Assembly: GCA_029907715.1 (NCBI GenBank)
Contig: JARYLI010000002.1
Coordinates: 124,001-188,000, forward strand
Length of the DNA: 64,000 nt
Origin: Methanothrix sp.
GTDB taxonomy: Archaea > Halobacteriota > Methanosarcinia > Methanotrichales > Methanotrichaceae
Direction: 5' to 3'
Below, in pieces: positions 8,126-17,253 of this stretch (the stretch's first letter is position 1; each line of letters opens with the position of its first letter). Both the position numbers and the translations under genes were made by a program. The notes under the pieces are model-generated. The model had not been told where the DNA came from. It did no database searches and saw only the letters and a program-made list of their open reading frames with translations.

Positions 8126-9136
8126 TCAAAAGTCCGCGGGCTTCTCGCACACATGTATGTATCTCGTCAGGCTCCGGTGGACCCTGTCGCTGTGGCGCTC
8201 AACTATTCGAAACCCACTGGATCTCAGCAGATCCTCCGCAGGGCTGTCTGTGACGACCACGGCACGCCTTCCAGCTTTGAGAACCCTGTGCATCTCCTCG
8301 AAGCTCCTCGAGAGCATCTCATCTTTTGATCTCGCTTTTATCACCGCGGATCTTCCATATGGCGTATCGGTGACCACGGCATCAACTGAGGAATTTTTAA
8401 ATGGTAGAGACCTCGCATCTCCGAGTATCAGATCCGCCTCCAGCCCATCCAGGTTTGCCCTGGCACCCCTGTTCAGTTTCTCCTGCACATCCACGCCCGC
8501 GCCCCTGATGCCCACGAGGCAGGCCTCGACCAGAATCCCGGCGGTTCCGGAGAACGGATCCAGCAGCAGCTCTCCAGGTCTGACCATTGCTATGTTGACA
8601 AGAGCCCTCGCCATTCTCGGCATCAGAACTCCAGGATAGAAGAACGGCTTAAGATGGGGTCTGCGCCTCTCAAATCCACCCCTGTCAGGCCTTGCGATCT
8701 CGTATCCGAACACAACCTTGTTGCGGGATACGATCGCGCGAATATCCATCTCCGGATTCTCGAGATCTGCTCTGTAGCCCATTGCGTGGAGCACCCTTCC
8801 AGCCATGCGCTCGAGATCGTGGCTCTTGACCCCCTCTCCGAGACGGCTGGCCCTGACTCTGTAGCTCAGCCTTGGGAGATCAAGCGAGCGGAGCGCATGC
8901 TCGATGCCCTCAGGACTCGCATCGCATACCTTGAGGACCTCAAGGATCCTGTGGGTCATCGCAAGCCTGCGCTCCAGGATTCTGTGATCGAGACCATCAG
9001 CATCCACAAGCAGACAGCGCTCTGTTCCGGCCACCTCTCTGAAGGATGCAGCATGGATTCTGAGGAGCGAAAGCGCCTCGCTCCTCGGCACCGTCGGATG
9101 CTCTCCGGAGAGCTCGAATGCGTAGAGCTTTGACAT
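8126..9136 (-). CDS. trmG10: tRNA (guanine-10 N2)-methyltransferase, THUMP type
   Basis: A 336-residue protein with an N-terminal THUMP-like RNA-binding region (residues ~1-150) and a C-terminal Rossmann methyltransferase. The SAM-binding motif DPFSG is at 193-197 and the target-base motif DTPYG, a variant of the N/DPPY motif of N2-G methylases, at 257-261. This is the layout of archaeal Trm-G10 enzymes that methylate or dimethylate G10 of tRNA. Its start abuts the stop of the kinase gene, and the upstream gene of the same operon is ahcY, which removes the product S-adenosylhomocysteine. The assignment is firm at family level; mono- versus dimethylation cannot be read from the sequence. Confidence 0.88.
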   Translation of the reverse strand: MSKLYAFELSGEHPTVPRSEALSLLRIHAASFREVAGTERCLLVDADGLDHRILERRLAMTHRILEVLKVCDASPEGIEHALRSLDLPRLSYRVRASRLGEGVKSHDLERMAGRVLHAMGYRADLENPEMDIRAIVSRNKVVFGYEIARPDRGGFERRRPHLKPFFYPGVLMPRMARALVNIAMVRPGELLLDPFSGTAGILVEACLVGIRGAGVDVQEKLNRGARANLDGLEADLILGDARSLPFKNSSVDAVVTDTPYGRSAVIKARSKDEMLSRSFEEMHRVLKAGRRAVVVTDSPAEDLLRSSGFRIVERHSDRVHRSLTRYIHVCEKPADF

Positions 9137-10228
9137 CTATGTCAGATATTTGTTCACATTCCTGTAATCGAACGATTCGTCATCCAGAACGTTCTCCAGG
9201 AAGTTGAAGAGAGCTCTTCTGACATTATAGGAGAGCAGCGGGTACCAGGTGGGGCTGGCCACGACAACAGCTCTGAACGCGAAGAACGGCGCTATGACAT
9301 CGAGAACCTCCTCATCTCCGGTTCTCTCCAGGTACCTCTCGAAGAAGATCTCGAACAGATCCATGAGACCACCTGCCAGACGCATCTCCTTCTGAACCGA
9401 GTAAAATATGTAGTTCATCGACATCGCGCTCAGGTCGTCCGCGGCCTCGCCCCACTCACCCCTGCTCCTGTCAAGCACAGAGAAATCGCTGCCCTCCCTG
9501 AACATCACATTCCACGGATGGAAATCGCCGTGGACCTGGCAGAGCCTGTGGGTCATTGACCTCAGCTTCCATCGCCACTCCACACACCGCTTCTCGATCT
9601 CGCAGAGCTCGCCGCGCTCGAGGAACTCAGGCGCATCCGGATAATCATCAAGAATGCCCATGATACCCTCTCCATGGCCGATCGTGTCCCTGATCCTGCG
9701 CCTGTAGAGCGGCGGGCAGCTGTGCTTCACGCTGTGTATCTCAGCAAGATACTCCGCGAGCGCAGCAGCTCTCGCTCTGTCAAGCTCTGTAGCCCCGCTC
9801 TCCTTGACCCGCTCGAGATCGAAGAAGTACTCCCTCCCCTCGATCCTCTCCATCACAAGGAAGAACTCCTGTGCATCGCCGCAGGATCTTATATCCCCGG
9901 AGGGTGTGAAGTACCCGACATCTATCGATCTCACATGCTTTGGTAGCTTGTTGAATGCAGAATGCTGCCAGAGCATTACCTGTGCCCTGTCTGAGAAATG
10001 ATCGTGCCCAAAGCCGTGCTGCACCCGCATGGTCGAGAGAACAAGATACTCCTTCCTGCCATCGAGAAAATACTCGATCAGCAGCGGGCTGCCGTAACCA
10101 AAGCCCTTCACGTCCCCTGTGGTCGGGATGGTCTCACCCATCTTTCTTATGGATGTGAGCCTGGCACCATCCCCGAATATGCTCTTCAGGTATCTCTCAA
10201 TGCTATCCCTGCTTATGTCCATGTTCAC
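9137..10228 (-). CDS. aminoglycoside-phosphotransferase-fold small-molecule kinase
   Basis: A 363-residue protein of the APH/choline kinase superfamily. The catalytic loop HGDFHPWN is at residues 233-240. The following metal-binding segment reads [14 protein letters not shown] (252-265), where related kinases normally have a DFE/DWE-type motif. The substrate is unknown; the family phosphorylates hydroxyls of sugars, choline, aminoglycosides and similar compounds. It overlaps ahcY by the 4-bp ATGA and abuts trmG10, so it is the middle gene of a three-gene operon. That placement suggests a link with adenosine or methyl-group salvage but does not prove it. Confidence 0.75.
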   Translation of the reverse strand: MNMDISRDSIERYLKSIFGDGARLTSIRKMGETIPTTGDVKGFGYGSPLLIEYFLDGRKEYLVLSTMRVQHGFGHDHFSDRAQVMLWQHSAFNKLPKHVRSIDVGYFTPSGDIRSCGDAQEFFLVMERIEGREYFFDLERVKESGATELDRARAAALAEYLAEIHSVKHSCPPLYRRRIRDTIGHGEGIMGILDDYPDAPEFLERGELCEIEKRCVEWRWKLRSMTHRLCQVHGDFHPWNVMFREGSDFSVLDRSRGEWGEAADDLSAMSMNYIFYSVQKEMRLAGGLMDLFEIFFERYLERTGDEEVLDVIAPFFAFRAVVVASPTWYPLLSYNVRRALFNFLENVLDDESFDYRNVNKYLT

Positions 10229-11493
10229 GTCCCCATCTGCCAGCTGTGCAGGTACCTGTCCTGCTCTGGAGTCAGCCTCTCGATCTCTATCCCCATCGCC
10301 TTCAGCTTGAGCTCTGCCACCCTCCTGTCTATATCGACCGGGACGGGATAGACCTTTCTATCAAGCCTCCTGCCGTTCTCGACGATGTATCTCACCGAGA
10401 GTGCCTGATTTGCGAACGACATGTCCATGACCTCCGGAGGATGCCCATATGCAGCGGCCAGGTTGATCAGCCTGCCCTCGGCCAGCAGGTATATCCTGCG
10501 CCCATCGCTCATCACATACTCCTTTACATTGTGCTGGATCTCCTCAGTGGAGACTGCCATGCTCTCCAGTCCAGGGATATCTATCTCAACATTGAAGTGC
10601 CCGCTGTTTGCCAGTATTGCCTGATCTTTCATGAGCTCGAAGTGCTCCCTTCTTATCACATTTATGTCGCCTGTGAGCGTCACGAAGAGATCCCCCAGCG
10701 GCGCGGCGGATCGCATCGACATCACCCTGTATCCGTCCATTGCAGCCTCGAGCGCTTTTCTCGGCTCGGTCTCCACAACGATCACGTTCGCTCCCATGCC
10801 CTTAGCACGCATCGCAAACCCCCTTCCGCACCAGCCGTAGCCTGCGACGACCACAGTCTTTCCAGCGAAGAGAAAGTTCGTCGCGTTCATTATCCCGTGC
10901 ACCGTTGACTGCCCCGTGCCGTATCTGTTGTCGAACATCATCTTCGTCTCTGCGTCGTTCACAGCTATCACAGGATAGGCCAGAGCACCGTCATCGGCCA
11001 TTGCTCTGAGCCTCATCACCCCTGTTGTGGTCTCCTCACACCCTCCAAGGATATCGGGAAGAAGCTCGCGGTGGCTTTTGTGCACCACCGCTATGGTGTC
11101 TGCACCATCATCAAGCGTCACATTGGGGCGGAGCTCAAGGGCGCGCTCTATGCACTCATAGTACTCACTCTCGTTCTCGCCGCGGAATGCGTAAACGTGT
11201 ATGCCGCGGGCTGCGAGAGCAGCTGCAACATCATCCTGGGTGCTCAGCGGGTTCGATCCTGTGAGAGCGATCTCGGCGCCACCTGAGCGCAGCGTCTCTA
11301 TCAGGTTGGCGGTCTCCACTGTCACATGTAGACATGCGACTATCCTTATGCCCTCAAGGGGCCTCTCCCGCTCGAACTCCTCCTTTATGAGCTGGAGCAC
11401 CGGCATGTGCCTTCTCGCCCACTCGATCCTTCTCTCACCGGCATCCGCAAGCCCTGGATCCTTTACAATGCTCTTCTCCAATCTTTCACCCAT
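10225..11493 (-). CDS. ahcY: S-adenosylhomocysteine (or S-inosylhomocysteine) hydrolase
   Basis: A 422-residue homologue of S-adenosylhomocysteine hydrolase with the NAD-binding loop [10 protein letters not shown] in the C-terminal half and the conserved block [18 protein letters not shown]. It splits the by-product of SAM-dependent methylation into homocysteine and a nucleoside. In methanogens related enzymes such as MJ1388 were shown to prefer the deaminated substrate S-inosylhomocysteine. The DadD-like deaminase at 34629-35870 would supply that substrate, so the same route is plausible here. It is the first gene of the ahcY-kinase-trmG10 operon. Long branches of SAM-using enzymes elsewhere in the window (flpA, ksgA, trm1, arsM-like) would depend on it. 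Confidence 0.93.
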   Translation of the reverse strand: MGERLEKSIVKDPGLADAGERRIEWARRHMPVLQLIKEEFERERPLEGIRIVACLHVTVETANLIETLRSGGAEIALTGSNPLSTQDDVAAALAARGIHVYAFRGENESEYYECIERALELRPNVTLDDGADTIAVVHKSHRELLPDILGGCEETTTGVMRLRAMADDGALAYPVIAVNDAETKMMFDNRYGTGQSTVHGIMNATNFLFAGKTVVVAGYGWCGRGFAMRAKGMGANVIVVETEPRKALEAAMDGYRVMSMRSAAPLGDLFVTLTGDINVIRREHFELMKDQAILANSGHFNVEIDIPGLESMAVSTEEIQHNVKEYVMSDGRRIYLLAEGRLINLAAAYGHPPEVMDMSFANQALSVRYIVENGRRLDRKVYPVPVDIDRRVAELKLKAMGIEIERLTPEQDRYLHSWQMGT

Positions 11494-11721
11494 CTCCTGA
11501 AGGTGATCTGGCCTAAATGTTTTATCTATCGACTCCGGCCAATGCGCAGTATCTGCTTTCTCAGCTGGTTGGGTGGTGGAGTTCTGTAGCTGCAGTATCA
11601 GGAACCGGCGTCTCCAGATATCACATGCGCTGCTATCAGGCAGTGCGCACGCAGCATCTGCTGCGCTGCACGACTCTCATGCCAAGTGTTATATCACTGC
11701 AGCTTTCATCCGGGTATTATC

Positions 11722-12450
11722 ATGACGTTTGACATATTTCCCGCGGTGGACCTGCGCGGCGGAAGATGTGTCCAGCTCGTCCAGGGCGTGCCTGGCAGCG
11801 AGGTCGTCTCGCTGGACGATCCTCTGGGTCAGGCGGTCAGATGGGTGGAGATGGGCGCGGATCACCTGCACATCATAGATCTTGACGGCGCGATAGAGGG
11901 CGTCAGGCAGAACGCGCCTGTACTCAAAAGAATTGTAAAAGAGCTCGATGTTTTTGTGCAGGTCGGCGGTGGGATACGAAGCCGCTCAGATGTTGCAGAG
12001 GTCCTGGACACAGGTGTGGATCGCGTCATACTGGGCACGATGGCGCTCAGGGATCCTCCAGTCGTTATGCGTCTCTCGGATGAGTACGGCCCGGATCGAA
12101 TCATGGTGGCGCTGGATGTGAGGAATGGTCATGTCACATCAGAGGGCTGGCAGAAAACACTTGAGTTCAGTGCGGTTGAGCTCGGCACAGTCTTCGAGAG
12201 ATTCGGGGCGGGCTCGATACTCTTCACGAACATAGATACAGAGGGTCAGCAGCGCGGTGTGGATCCTGAACCTACAAGGGAGATGGTCGAGGCCGTGAGC
12301 ATACCGGTCATAGCAGCAGGGGGTGTCAGCTCTATCCAGGACCTGAAACTTCTGCGAGGTGCGGGCGCGGCGGGCGCTGTTATAGGAACCGCAATATACA
12401 CCGGCATGCTCGATCTGAGAGAAGCACTTGATTTTGCAAAAACGCTCTGA
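11722..12450 (+). CDS. hisA: phosphoribosylformimino-5-aminoimidazole carboxamide ribotide isomerase (HisA)
   Basis: A 242-residue TIM barrel with the HisA signature FPAVDLRGGRCVQLVQG at the start and the second half-barrel repeat VALDVRNGHV. It converts ProFAR to PRFAR in histidine synthesis. The frame is open from 11686, but a TATA-like GTTATATCAC at 11686-11695 and the family alignment both support the ATG at 11722. It precedes gatD by 9 bases, so the two genes are likely co-transcribed. HisF, the next enzyme of the pathway, is at 47443, and a HisA-like paralogue of unknown role is at 19203. Confidence 0.93.
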   Translation: MTFDIFPAVDLRGGRCVQLVQGVPGSEVVSLDDPLGQAVRWVEMGADHLHIIDLDGAIEGVRQNAPVLKRIVKELDVFVQVGGGIRSRSDVAEVLDTGVDRVILGTMALRDPPVVMRLSDEYGPDRIMVALDVRNGHVTSEGWQKTLEFSAVELGTVFERFGAGSILFTNIDTEGQQRGVDPEPTREMVEAVSIPVIAAGGVSSIQDLKLLRGAGAAGAVIGTAIYTGMLDLREALDFAKTL

Positions 12451-12459
12451 GGTGCGTCC

Positions 12460-13692
12460 ATGGAGCTGGGAGACAGAGTGGCTGTGATAAAGGGAGATAT
12501 GAGATACGAGGGGATACTGATGCCCTCGCGCAGCGATCATGTCGTCATAAAGCTCAGCAACGGCTACAACATCGGGCTCATTCCTGACAGGATGGAGGTT
12601 CTCGAAAAGGCGCAGAAGCAGGAGAAGCTGCCTGAGCAGATACGGATGCGCGGGGATCTGCCCCTGGTCTCGATTATTTCAACGGGCGGCACAATAGCCA
12701 GCAAGGTCGATTACAGGACCGGAGCTGTGACGAGCCAGTTCTCTGCTGAGGAGATAATCTCCGCAATACCGGAGCTTGGGGAGATCGCACGGTACCGTGC
12801 AAGGGTTCTCTACACGATACTCAGCGAGAACATGCGCGCGGAGTACTGGATCGCGCTCGCAAGGGCCGTCGCCGAGGAGATAAGGAACGGCGCGGCTGGA
12901 GTTGTGATAACACATGGCACGGATACCATGACGTACACCGCAGCTGCACTATCATTCATGCTCAGAACGCCTGTGCCTGTGGTGCTTGTCGGCTCGCAGA
13001 GGAGCTCGGACAGGCCAAGCAGCGATGCGGCGATGAACGCGATCTGCGCCTCAACTGTCGCGGTGAGCGATATCGCAGAGGTCTGCGTCGTCATGCACGG
13101 GAGCACCAGCGATGATTACTGTTTAATCCACAGGGGCACCAGGGTCCGGAAGATGCACACCTCCAGGAGGGATGCATTCCAGTCAGTCAACCACCCGCCG
13201 ATCGGCAGGGTCGATTACTCAACAAGAAGGATAGAGACATTCTCAGATTACAGAAAGCGTGGTGAGTGTGAACTCCAGGTGCTCGACAGGCTCGAGCCCA
13301 GATGCGCCCTGATAAAGTACTTCCCAGGCGCTGATCCGGGGATGTTTGATCACCTCATAGAGTCAGGATATAGGGGTATCGTCATCGAGGGCACAGGGCT
13401 GGGGCATGTCGCATCGGACTGGATACCCTCAATCAAAAAAGCCACAGAAAATGGCATACCCGTGGTTGTTGCGTCCCAGTGCCTCAGGGGGAGGATATGC
13501 GACAGGGTCTACGACACAGGCAGGGACATGCTGGCTGCAGGCGCAATTGAGGCGGAGGACATGCTCCCTGAGGTGGCGCTGGTCAAGCTCATGTGGGTCC
13601 TCGCGAACACCTCTGGCATTGATGAGGCTGGGGAGATGATGTCAAGGCCCCTGGCAGGGGAGATATCCGGATCCACGCCGATGGGCGTGTGA
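12460..13692 (+). CDS. gatD: glutamyl-tRNA(Gln) amidotransferase subunit D
   Basis: A 410-residue protein with an N-terminal ~75-residue Tudor-like domain followed by an asparaginase-type amidase domain. The amidase catalytic motifs are [21 protein letters not shown] and the [11 protein letters not shown] segment. GatD releases ammonia from glutamine for GatE, which amidates misacylated Glu-tRNA(Gln) in archaea. The N-terminal domain distinguishes it from plain asparaginases. The gatE partner is not in this window. It follows hisA by 9 bases and ends at a strong bidirectional hairpin. Confidence 0.94.
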   Translation: MELGDRVAVIKGDMRYEGILMPSRSDHVVIKLSNGYNIGLIPDRMEVLEKAQKQEKLPEQIRMRGDLPLVSIISTGGTIASKVDYRTGAVTSQFSAEEIISAIPELGEIARYRARVLYTILSENMRAEYWIALARAVAEEIRNGAAGVVITHGTDTMTYTAAALSFMLRTPVPVVLVGSQRSSDRPSSDAAMNAICASTVAVSDIAEVCVVMHGSTSDDYCLIHRGTRVRKMHTSRRDAFQSVNHPPIGRVDYSTRRIETFSDYRKRGECELQVLDRLEPRCALIKYFPGADPGMFDHLIESGYRGIVIEGTGLGHVASDWIPSIKKATENGIPVVVASQCLRGRICDRVYDTGRDMLAAGAIEAEDMLPEVALVKLMWVLANTSGIDEAGEMMSRPLAGEISGSTPMGV

Positions 13693-13776
13693 TCACAATC
13701 GGATTGCAGGCAACAGACAGAAGCGACACAGGTATCCAGCTCTCCTCTCGCGTTGCTCTGACCCCATGCTTCAAAT

Positions 13777-13798
13777 GGGCAGCACGGGCGTGCTGCCC
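13777..13798. terminator. bidirectional terminator-like hairpin between gatD and the cfbB-like gene
   Basis: A perfect 9-bp stem GGGCAGCAC / GTGCTGCCC with a 4-base loop lies between two convergent genes. Position and symmetry suggest shared transcript ends. Confidence 0.65.
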
Positions 13799-13816
13799 CT
13801 TGATTCTCATCCTCTC

Positions 13817-15142
13817 TCATCTTCTCCTGTAAGCCTTGCAGCTCTCCATGAACCTCTCCACAGGGAATGAGGCGAAGTGCGCGTGAAGGTATCCGCCGAG
13901 GGTCATGTTCTCTACCAGGCCGTCCATGCCGTTTGCAATTCCCTGGCCGCGCCTGAGCCTGTATGCGAGCTTTGCATCCCTGTCGCACTCCATTCTCGAA
14001 TAATGGAACTCGTGCCCCCTTATCACGCTGCCCTCTGGAGCCACCGGATTATATCTGACGACGTCCGCCTCAACATAGCCCAGGGCTTGGAGGCGTCCGG
14101 TCATCACCGTCGAGGCTGGCAGGACCCCGGCCATTCTGTAGCTCCTCTCATCAAGAACGAGATGCTCTCCGAGATACATGAGCCCTCCACACTCTCCGTA
14201 GATCGGCATGCCATCAGATGCAGCCGCTCTGATCTGCTGGATGCACCTCCCGGACTCGAGCGACGCCGCATGGAGCTCGGGATACCCTCCGCCTATGTAG
14301 ATGCCATCAGCATCAGGAAGTGCGTCCCGAATGGGGCTGAACGGTATTATTTCTGCCCCGGCGTACCTCAGCCGGTCGATGTTGTCCTGGTAGTAGAAGC
14401 AGAAGGCCTCATCGAGGGCGATCGCGATGCGCACACCGCTTTCTTCTCTCTCTCCGATCTCCGGCTCCGGCACAGCGATCGGGAGCGTGCATGCATCGAG
14501 CAGCTCATCCAGTAGGACGTTCTCCTCAACGAGATCTGCAAGCGCATTCACATCATGATCGATCTCGAAACCCATTGCCAGACCGAGGTGCCTGCTAGGA
14601 AGCGATATGCTCTTCCTCCTTGGAAGCGCTCCGAATATCCTGAAATTTATGGATTCTCTGAGCGCTTTCAGATGGCGCTCGCTGCCGACCTGGTTCAGTA
14701 TGACCCCGGCGATATTCACAGCAGGATCAAAGGAACGGAAGCCGTGTATCAGGGCAGCTGCAGATCTGGACATGCCATGGACGTTCACCACAAGCACTGC
14801 TGGTATGCCGAGAACCTTTGCCACATGTGCAGTGCTGGCTTCGTCGGTACCACCGATCCCATCGTGGAGCCCCATGACCCCCTCGACCACCGCCACATCC
14901 GCACCTCGTATCGCAGAGAGGAACGATCGCCTCACGCCATCTGTGCCCATCATGAAGGTATCCAGGTTGCGGGAGTGCCGGCCGCATATCGCCGTGTGAT
15001 GCGTCGGGTCTATGAAATCAGGCCCGACCTTGAAGGGCTGCACGATCAGTCCTCTTCTCCTCAGAGCGGCCATCAGGCCCAGCGTGACAGTTGTTTTACC
15101 AACCCCGCTGTGTGTCCCTGCGATTATAAATGCCGGCATCAT
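13817..15142 (-). CDS. cfbB: cobyrinate / Ni-sirohydrochlorin a,c-diamide synthase (CbiA/CfbB family)
   Basis: A 441-residue amidotransferase. The N-terminal P-loop domain has GTHSGVGKTT near its start and the PFKVGPDFIDP block. The C-terminal class-I-like glutaminase domain has YGECGGLMYLG with the nucleophilic Cys. The family amidates the a and c side chains of either cobyrinate (CbiA) or Ni-sirohydrochlorin (CfbB, coenzyme F430 pathway), and sequence alone does not separate them easily. It is divergent from nikR, a nickel regulator, which favours the F430 role. The frame is open to 15229, but the family starts at the MMPAFIIAGTHSG segment, so 15142 is chosen; a GTG six bases upstream is possible. 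Confidence 0.82.
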   Translation of the reverse strand: MMPAFIIAGTHSGVGKTTVTLGLMAALRRRGLIVQPFKVGPDFIDPTHHTAICGRHSRNLDTFMMGTDGVRRSFLSAIRGADVAVVEGVMGLHDGIGGTDEASTAHVAKVLGIPAVLVVNVHGMSRSAAALIHGFRSFDPAVNIAGVILNQVGSERHLKALRESINFRIFGALPRRKSISLPSRHLGLAMGFEIDHDVNALADLVEENVLLDELLDACTLPIAVPEPEIGEREESGVRIAIALDEAFCFYYQDNIDRLRYAGAEIIPFSPIRDALPDADGIYIGGGYPELHAASLESGRCIQQIRAAASDGMPIYGECGGLMYLGEHLVLDERSYRMAGVLPASTVMTGRLQALGYVEADVVRYNPVAPEGSVIRGHEFHYSRMECDRDAKLAYRLRRGQGIANGMDGLVENMTLGGYLHAHFASFPVERFMESCKAYRRR

Positions 15143-15368
15143 GATCACATCTCTGGATTCATCGGATGAAAAAACCTCCTGCCATGGGGTTTTGAGCATG
15201 AACAGCCGAAGGAGGTGCTCAGTCGACATCCTCCAGGGAGCATGAGTCAGCAGATGTGAATATACGATCCAGCACTGAATTGTGGACGGAAGGGCAGGGT
15301 TTGTGCATCACCTGAAGTTTGCGTCACTGCGCCAGAGTGACACTTACTGAAAAAAGCTTAAATCAAAA

Positions 15369-15403
15369 ATAGTAAGATTTTACTCCAATAGCTTTATTAC
15401 TAT
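15369..15403. promoter_or_regulatory. putative NikR operator/promoter region
   Basis: ATAGTAA (15369-15375) and TTACTAT (15397-15403) form a perfect 7-bp inverted repeat around an A/T-rich centre. The first half also forms AGTAA-GATT-TTACT. The TATA-like TTACTATATC overlaps the right arm, ~30 bases before the nikR start. Ribbon-helix-helix regulators bind spaced inverted repeats, so autoregulation by NikR is inferred; the archaeal NikR site is not known to me well enough to match it. Confidence 0.4.
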
Positions 15404-15432
15404 ATCTGACCGAAATAAATGGTGGTGGTTTA

Positions 15433-15855
15433 ATGGAACAGGAACTCATGAGAATTGGTGTCTCTCTTCCGGAGAAGCTGCTGAGCCGCTTCGATGAGAT
15501 AATCACCCAGAGGGGATACTCCTCGAGGTCAGAGGGGATCAGGGACGCGATAAGGAACTACATTATTCACTATGAGTGGATGAGCGATGTCGAGGGCGAG
15601 AGGGTGGGCGTGATAACCATAGTCTACTCCCACCATCAGCGCGGCCTGGTGGACAACCTGACGGATATACAGCATGAGTTTGGAAACATCATAAACTCAA
15701 CACTCCACGTCCACCTGGACAAGGACAACTGCCTTGAGGTGGTGATCCTCCGTGGCGAGGGGAAGGATGTGAGAAGGGCGGCGGAGAGGATGATGGCGCT
15801 GAAGGGCGTCAAGCATGTGAAGCTCACCACAACCTCTGTGGGCGCGGAGCTATGA
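15433..15855 (+). CDS. nikR: nickel-responsive transcriptional regulator NikR
   Basis: A 140-residue protein with an N-terminal ribbon-helix-helix ([17 protein letters not shown], with [11 protein letters not shown] as the second helix) and a C-terminal ACT-like nickel-sensing domain. The high-affinity nickel ligands are visible: a His in YSHHQRG, the H-x-H of TLHVHLD and the Cys of NCLEV. NikR represses nickel uptake genes when nickel is abundant, and methanogens need nickel for F430, CO dehydrogenase and hydrogenases. It overlaps flpA by ATGA and is divergent from the cfbB-like gene. Confidence 0.94.
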   Translation: MEQELMRIGVSLPEKLLSRFDEIITQRGYSSRSEGIRDAIRNYIIHYEWMSDVEGERVGVITIVYSHHQRGLVDNLTDIQHEFGNIINSTLHVHLDKDNCLEVVILRGEGKDVRRAAERMMALKGVKHVKLTTTSVGAEL

Positions 15856-16490
15856 GGGAGATACTCCCCGGCCTTTACATTCTCAGGAAGGATCGACTGG
15901 CAACCCGCTCGCCATCTCCGGAGTCCCTCTACGGCGAGCATATCGTTGACGGCCTTAGAGTCTGGGATCCGCGGAGATCGAAGCTGGCCTCCCTTCTTTT
16001 GAGGCATCCATGCCTGGAGGGGGTGGTGCCATCCGGAAAGGTGCTGTATCTCGGCGCTGCGAACGGCGCCACAGTCAGCTACCTCAGCGATATTCTCACA
16101 GATGGACTGATCTACGCGGTCGAGATATCTCCGAGGGCGATGAGGGATCTGCTGCTTCTGGCGGAGAGGCGGGGGAACATAATACCTGTACTCGGTGATG
16201 CAGCGCGCCCTGAGACTTACCGCAGGATGGTCGAGCCCGTGGATCTCATATACCAGGATGTGGCGCAGCGGAACCAGGCAGAGATCGCATCGAGAAACGC
16301 AGCGATATACCTGAAGCCAGACGGGCTCATGGTGGTCATGATAAAGGCGATGTCCATCGACTCAACTGCGAGGGCCGCTGATATATTCGATGAGGAGGTA
16401 AAGCGCCTCAGGGGTGTGGAGGTCCTGAGAAGGGTGGACCTGCGACACCACAGGGATCACATCGCAGTCATCGCGAGAAAGCTCAGATGA
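15852..16490 (+). CDS. flpA: fibrillarin-like rRNA/tRNA 2'-O-methyltransferase
   Basis: A 212-residue fibrillarin. The SAM-binding motif is [19 protein letters not shown], and the conserved [16 protein letters not shown] segment follows. It is the catalytic subunit of archaeal C/D box RNPs, which methylate ribose 2'-hydroxyls of rRNA and tRNA guided by small RNAs. The usual neighbour, nop5, is absent; instead the gene overlaps nikR by 4 bp. The two functions are not obviously related, so this is probably chance operon packing. Its 3' end overlaps the convergent signal peptidase gene by 8 bp. Confidence 0.95.
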   Translation: MREILPGLYILRKDRLATRSPSPESLYGEHIVDGLRVWDPRRSKLASLLLRHPCLEGVVPSGKVLYLGAANGATVSYLSDILTDGLIYAVEISPRAMRDLLLLAERRGNIIPVLGDAARPETYRRMVEPVDLIYQDVAQRNQAEIASRNAAIYLKPDGLMVVMIKAMSIDSTARAADIFDEEVKRLRGVEVLRRVDLRHHRDHIAVIARKLR

Positions 16491-17238
16491 CGCCTCGGAT
16501 CCAGTCCACGATCATCTCAGGTATTAGTCTGATATAGCCCACATACGGTATCCTGTATCTCGCGACGCCTATAACCCACTCCTTCCGCACAGGTGTCAGA
16601 TAGCTTATCCCATCTGTCACATACGATGTGTTGCCCTGGCTGTAAATGACGAGGCCAGTCTCCCTGTCCACGAGGATTCCATCAGCCGTCTCCCTGAACC
16701 GCTCTGGGTGCTCTCTGATGTATGAGTAGTTCGGCACCCCCAGTATCCTTCCTGCCATCTGGTCGATGACCTCGTTGTGATCGCCCTTCGTTATGTACCC
16801 CGCGAATGGCGCTGGTGGACCGCCCTCCCACATGGGCTCGCCCTTCTCCACCCACCTCATCGCCCTGTGTATTATGGGCGTGGCCTTATCGCCACCGCTC
16901 CCGATACCCAGGATGCCAGGAATGATATCCAGCACCCCCAGCTTCTTCTTGCCATACGGGCGATAGAGTATGACATCCCCCGGATTGTTGAACGATCTGT
17001 ACCCCTTCGCCTCACCCTCCTCCCATGTGATCACATCAGTTCTGGATATGCCCTGCACGATGATGATATCCCCGATGTTCATGTTCGGAACCATGCTTCC
17101 GGACTCCACTGCGACCATCGGGGTCCAGAGGCCGAGGAGCGCCTGGGAGACCAGGGAGACGCCGCCGACCACGACGACAACAAATATGATGTCCCGGACA
17201 AAGGACGGAAGACCTGCCAGCGTATTCGATAGCTTCAT
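16483..17238 (-). CDS. signal peptidase I (S26B type)
   Basis: A 251-residue membrane protease with one N-terminal membrane helix (FVRDIIFVVVVVGGVSLVSQALL). The catalytic serine is in VAVESGSMVPNMNIGD. The ER/archaeal-type His is in ITKGDHNEVID, replacing the Lys of bacterial enzymes. A second hydrophobic stretch is at the C-terminus. It removes signal peptides from secreted proteins, several of which are encoded in this window. The open frame runs to 17376, but the upstream part would overlap the divergent DP1 gene and carries no family sequence, so the ATG at 17238 (MKLSNTLAG) is used. Confidence 0.9.
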   Translation of the reverse strand: MKLSNTLAGLPSFVRDIIFVVVVVGGVSLVSQALLGLWTPMVAVESGSMVPNMNIGDIIIVQGISRTDVITWEEGEAKGYRSFNNPGDVILYRPYGKKKLGVLDIIPGILGIGSGGDKATPIIHRAMRWVEKGEPMWEGGPPAPFAGYITKGDHNEVIDQMAGRILGVPNYSYIREHPERFRETADGILVDRETGLVIYSQGNTSYVTDGISYLTPVRKEWVIGVARYRIPYVGYIRLIPEMIVDWIRGVI

Positions 17239-17253
17239 CGGGAGATTTATCTG

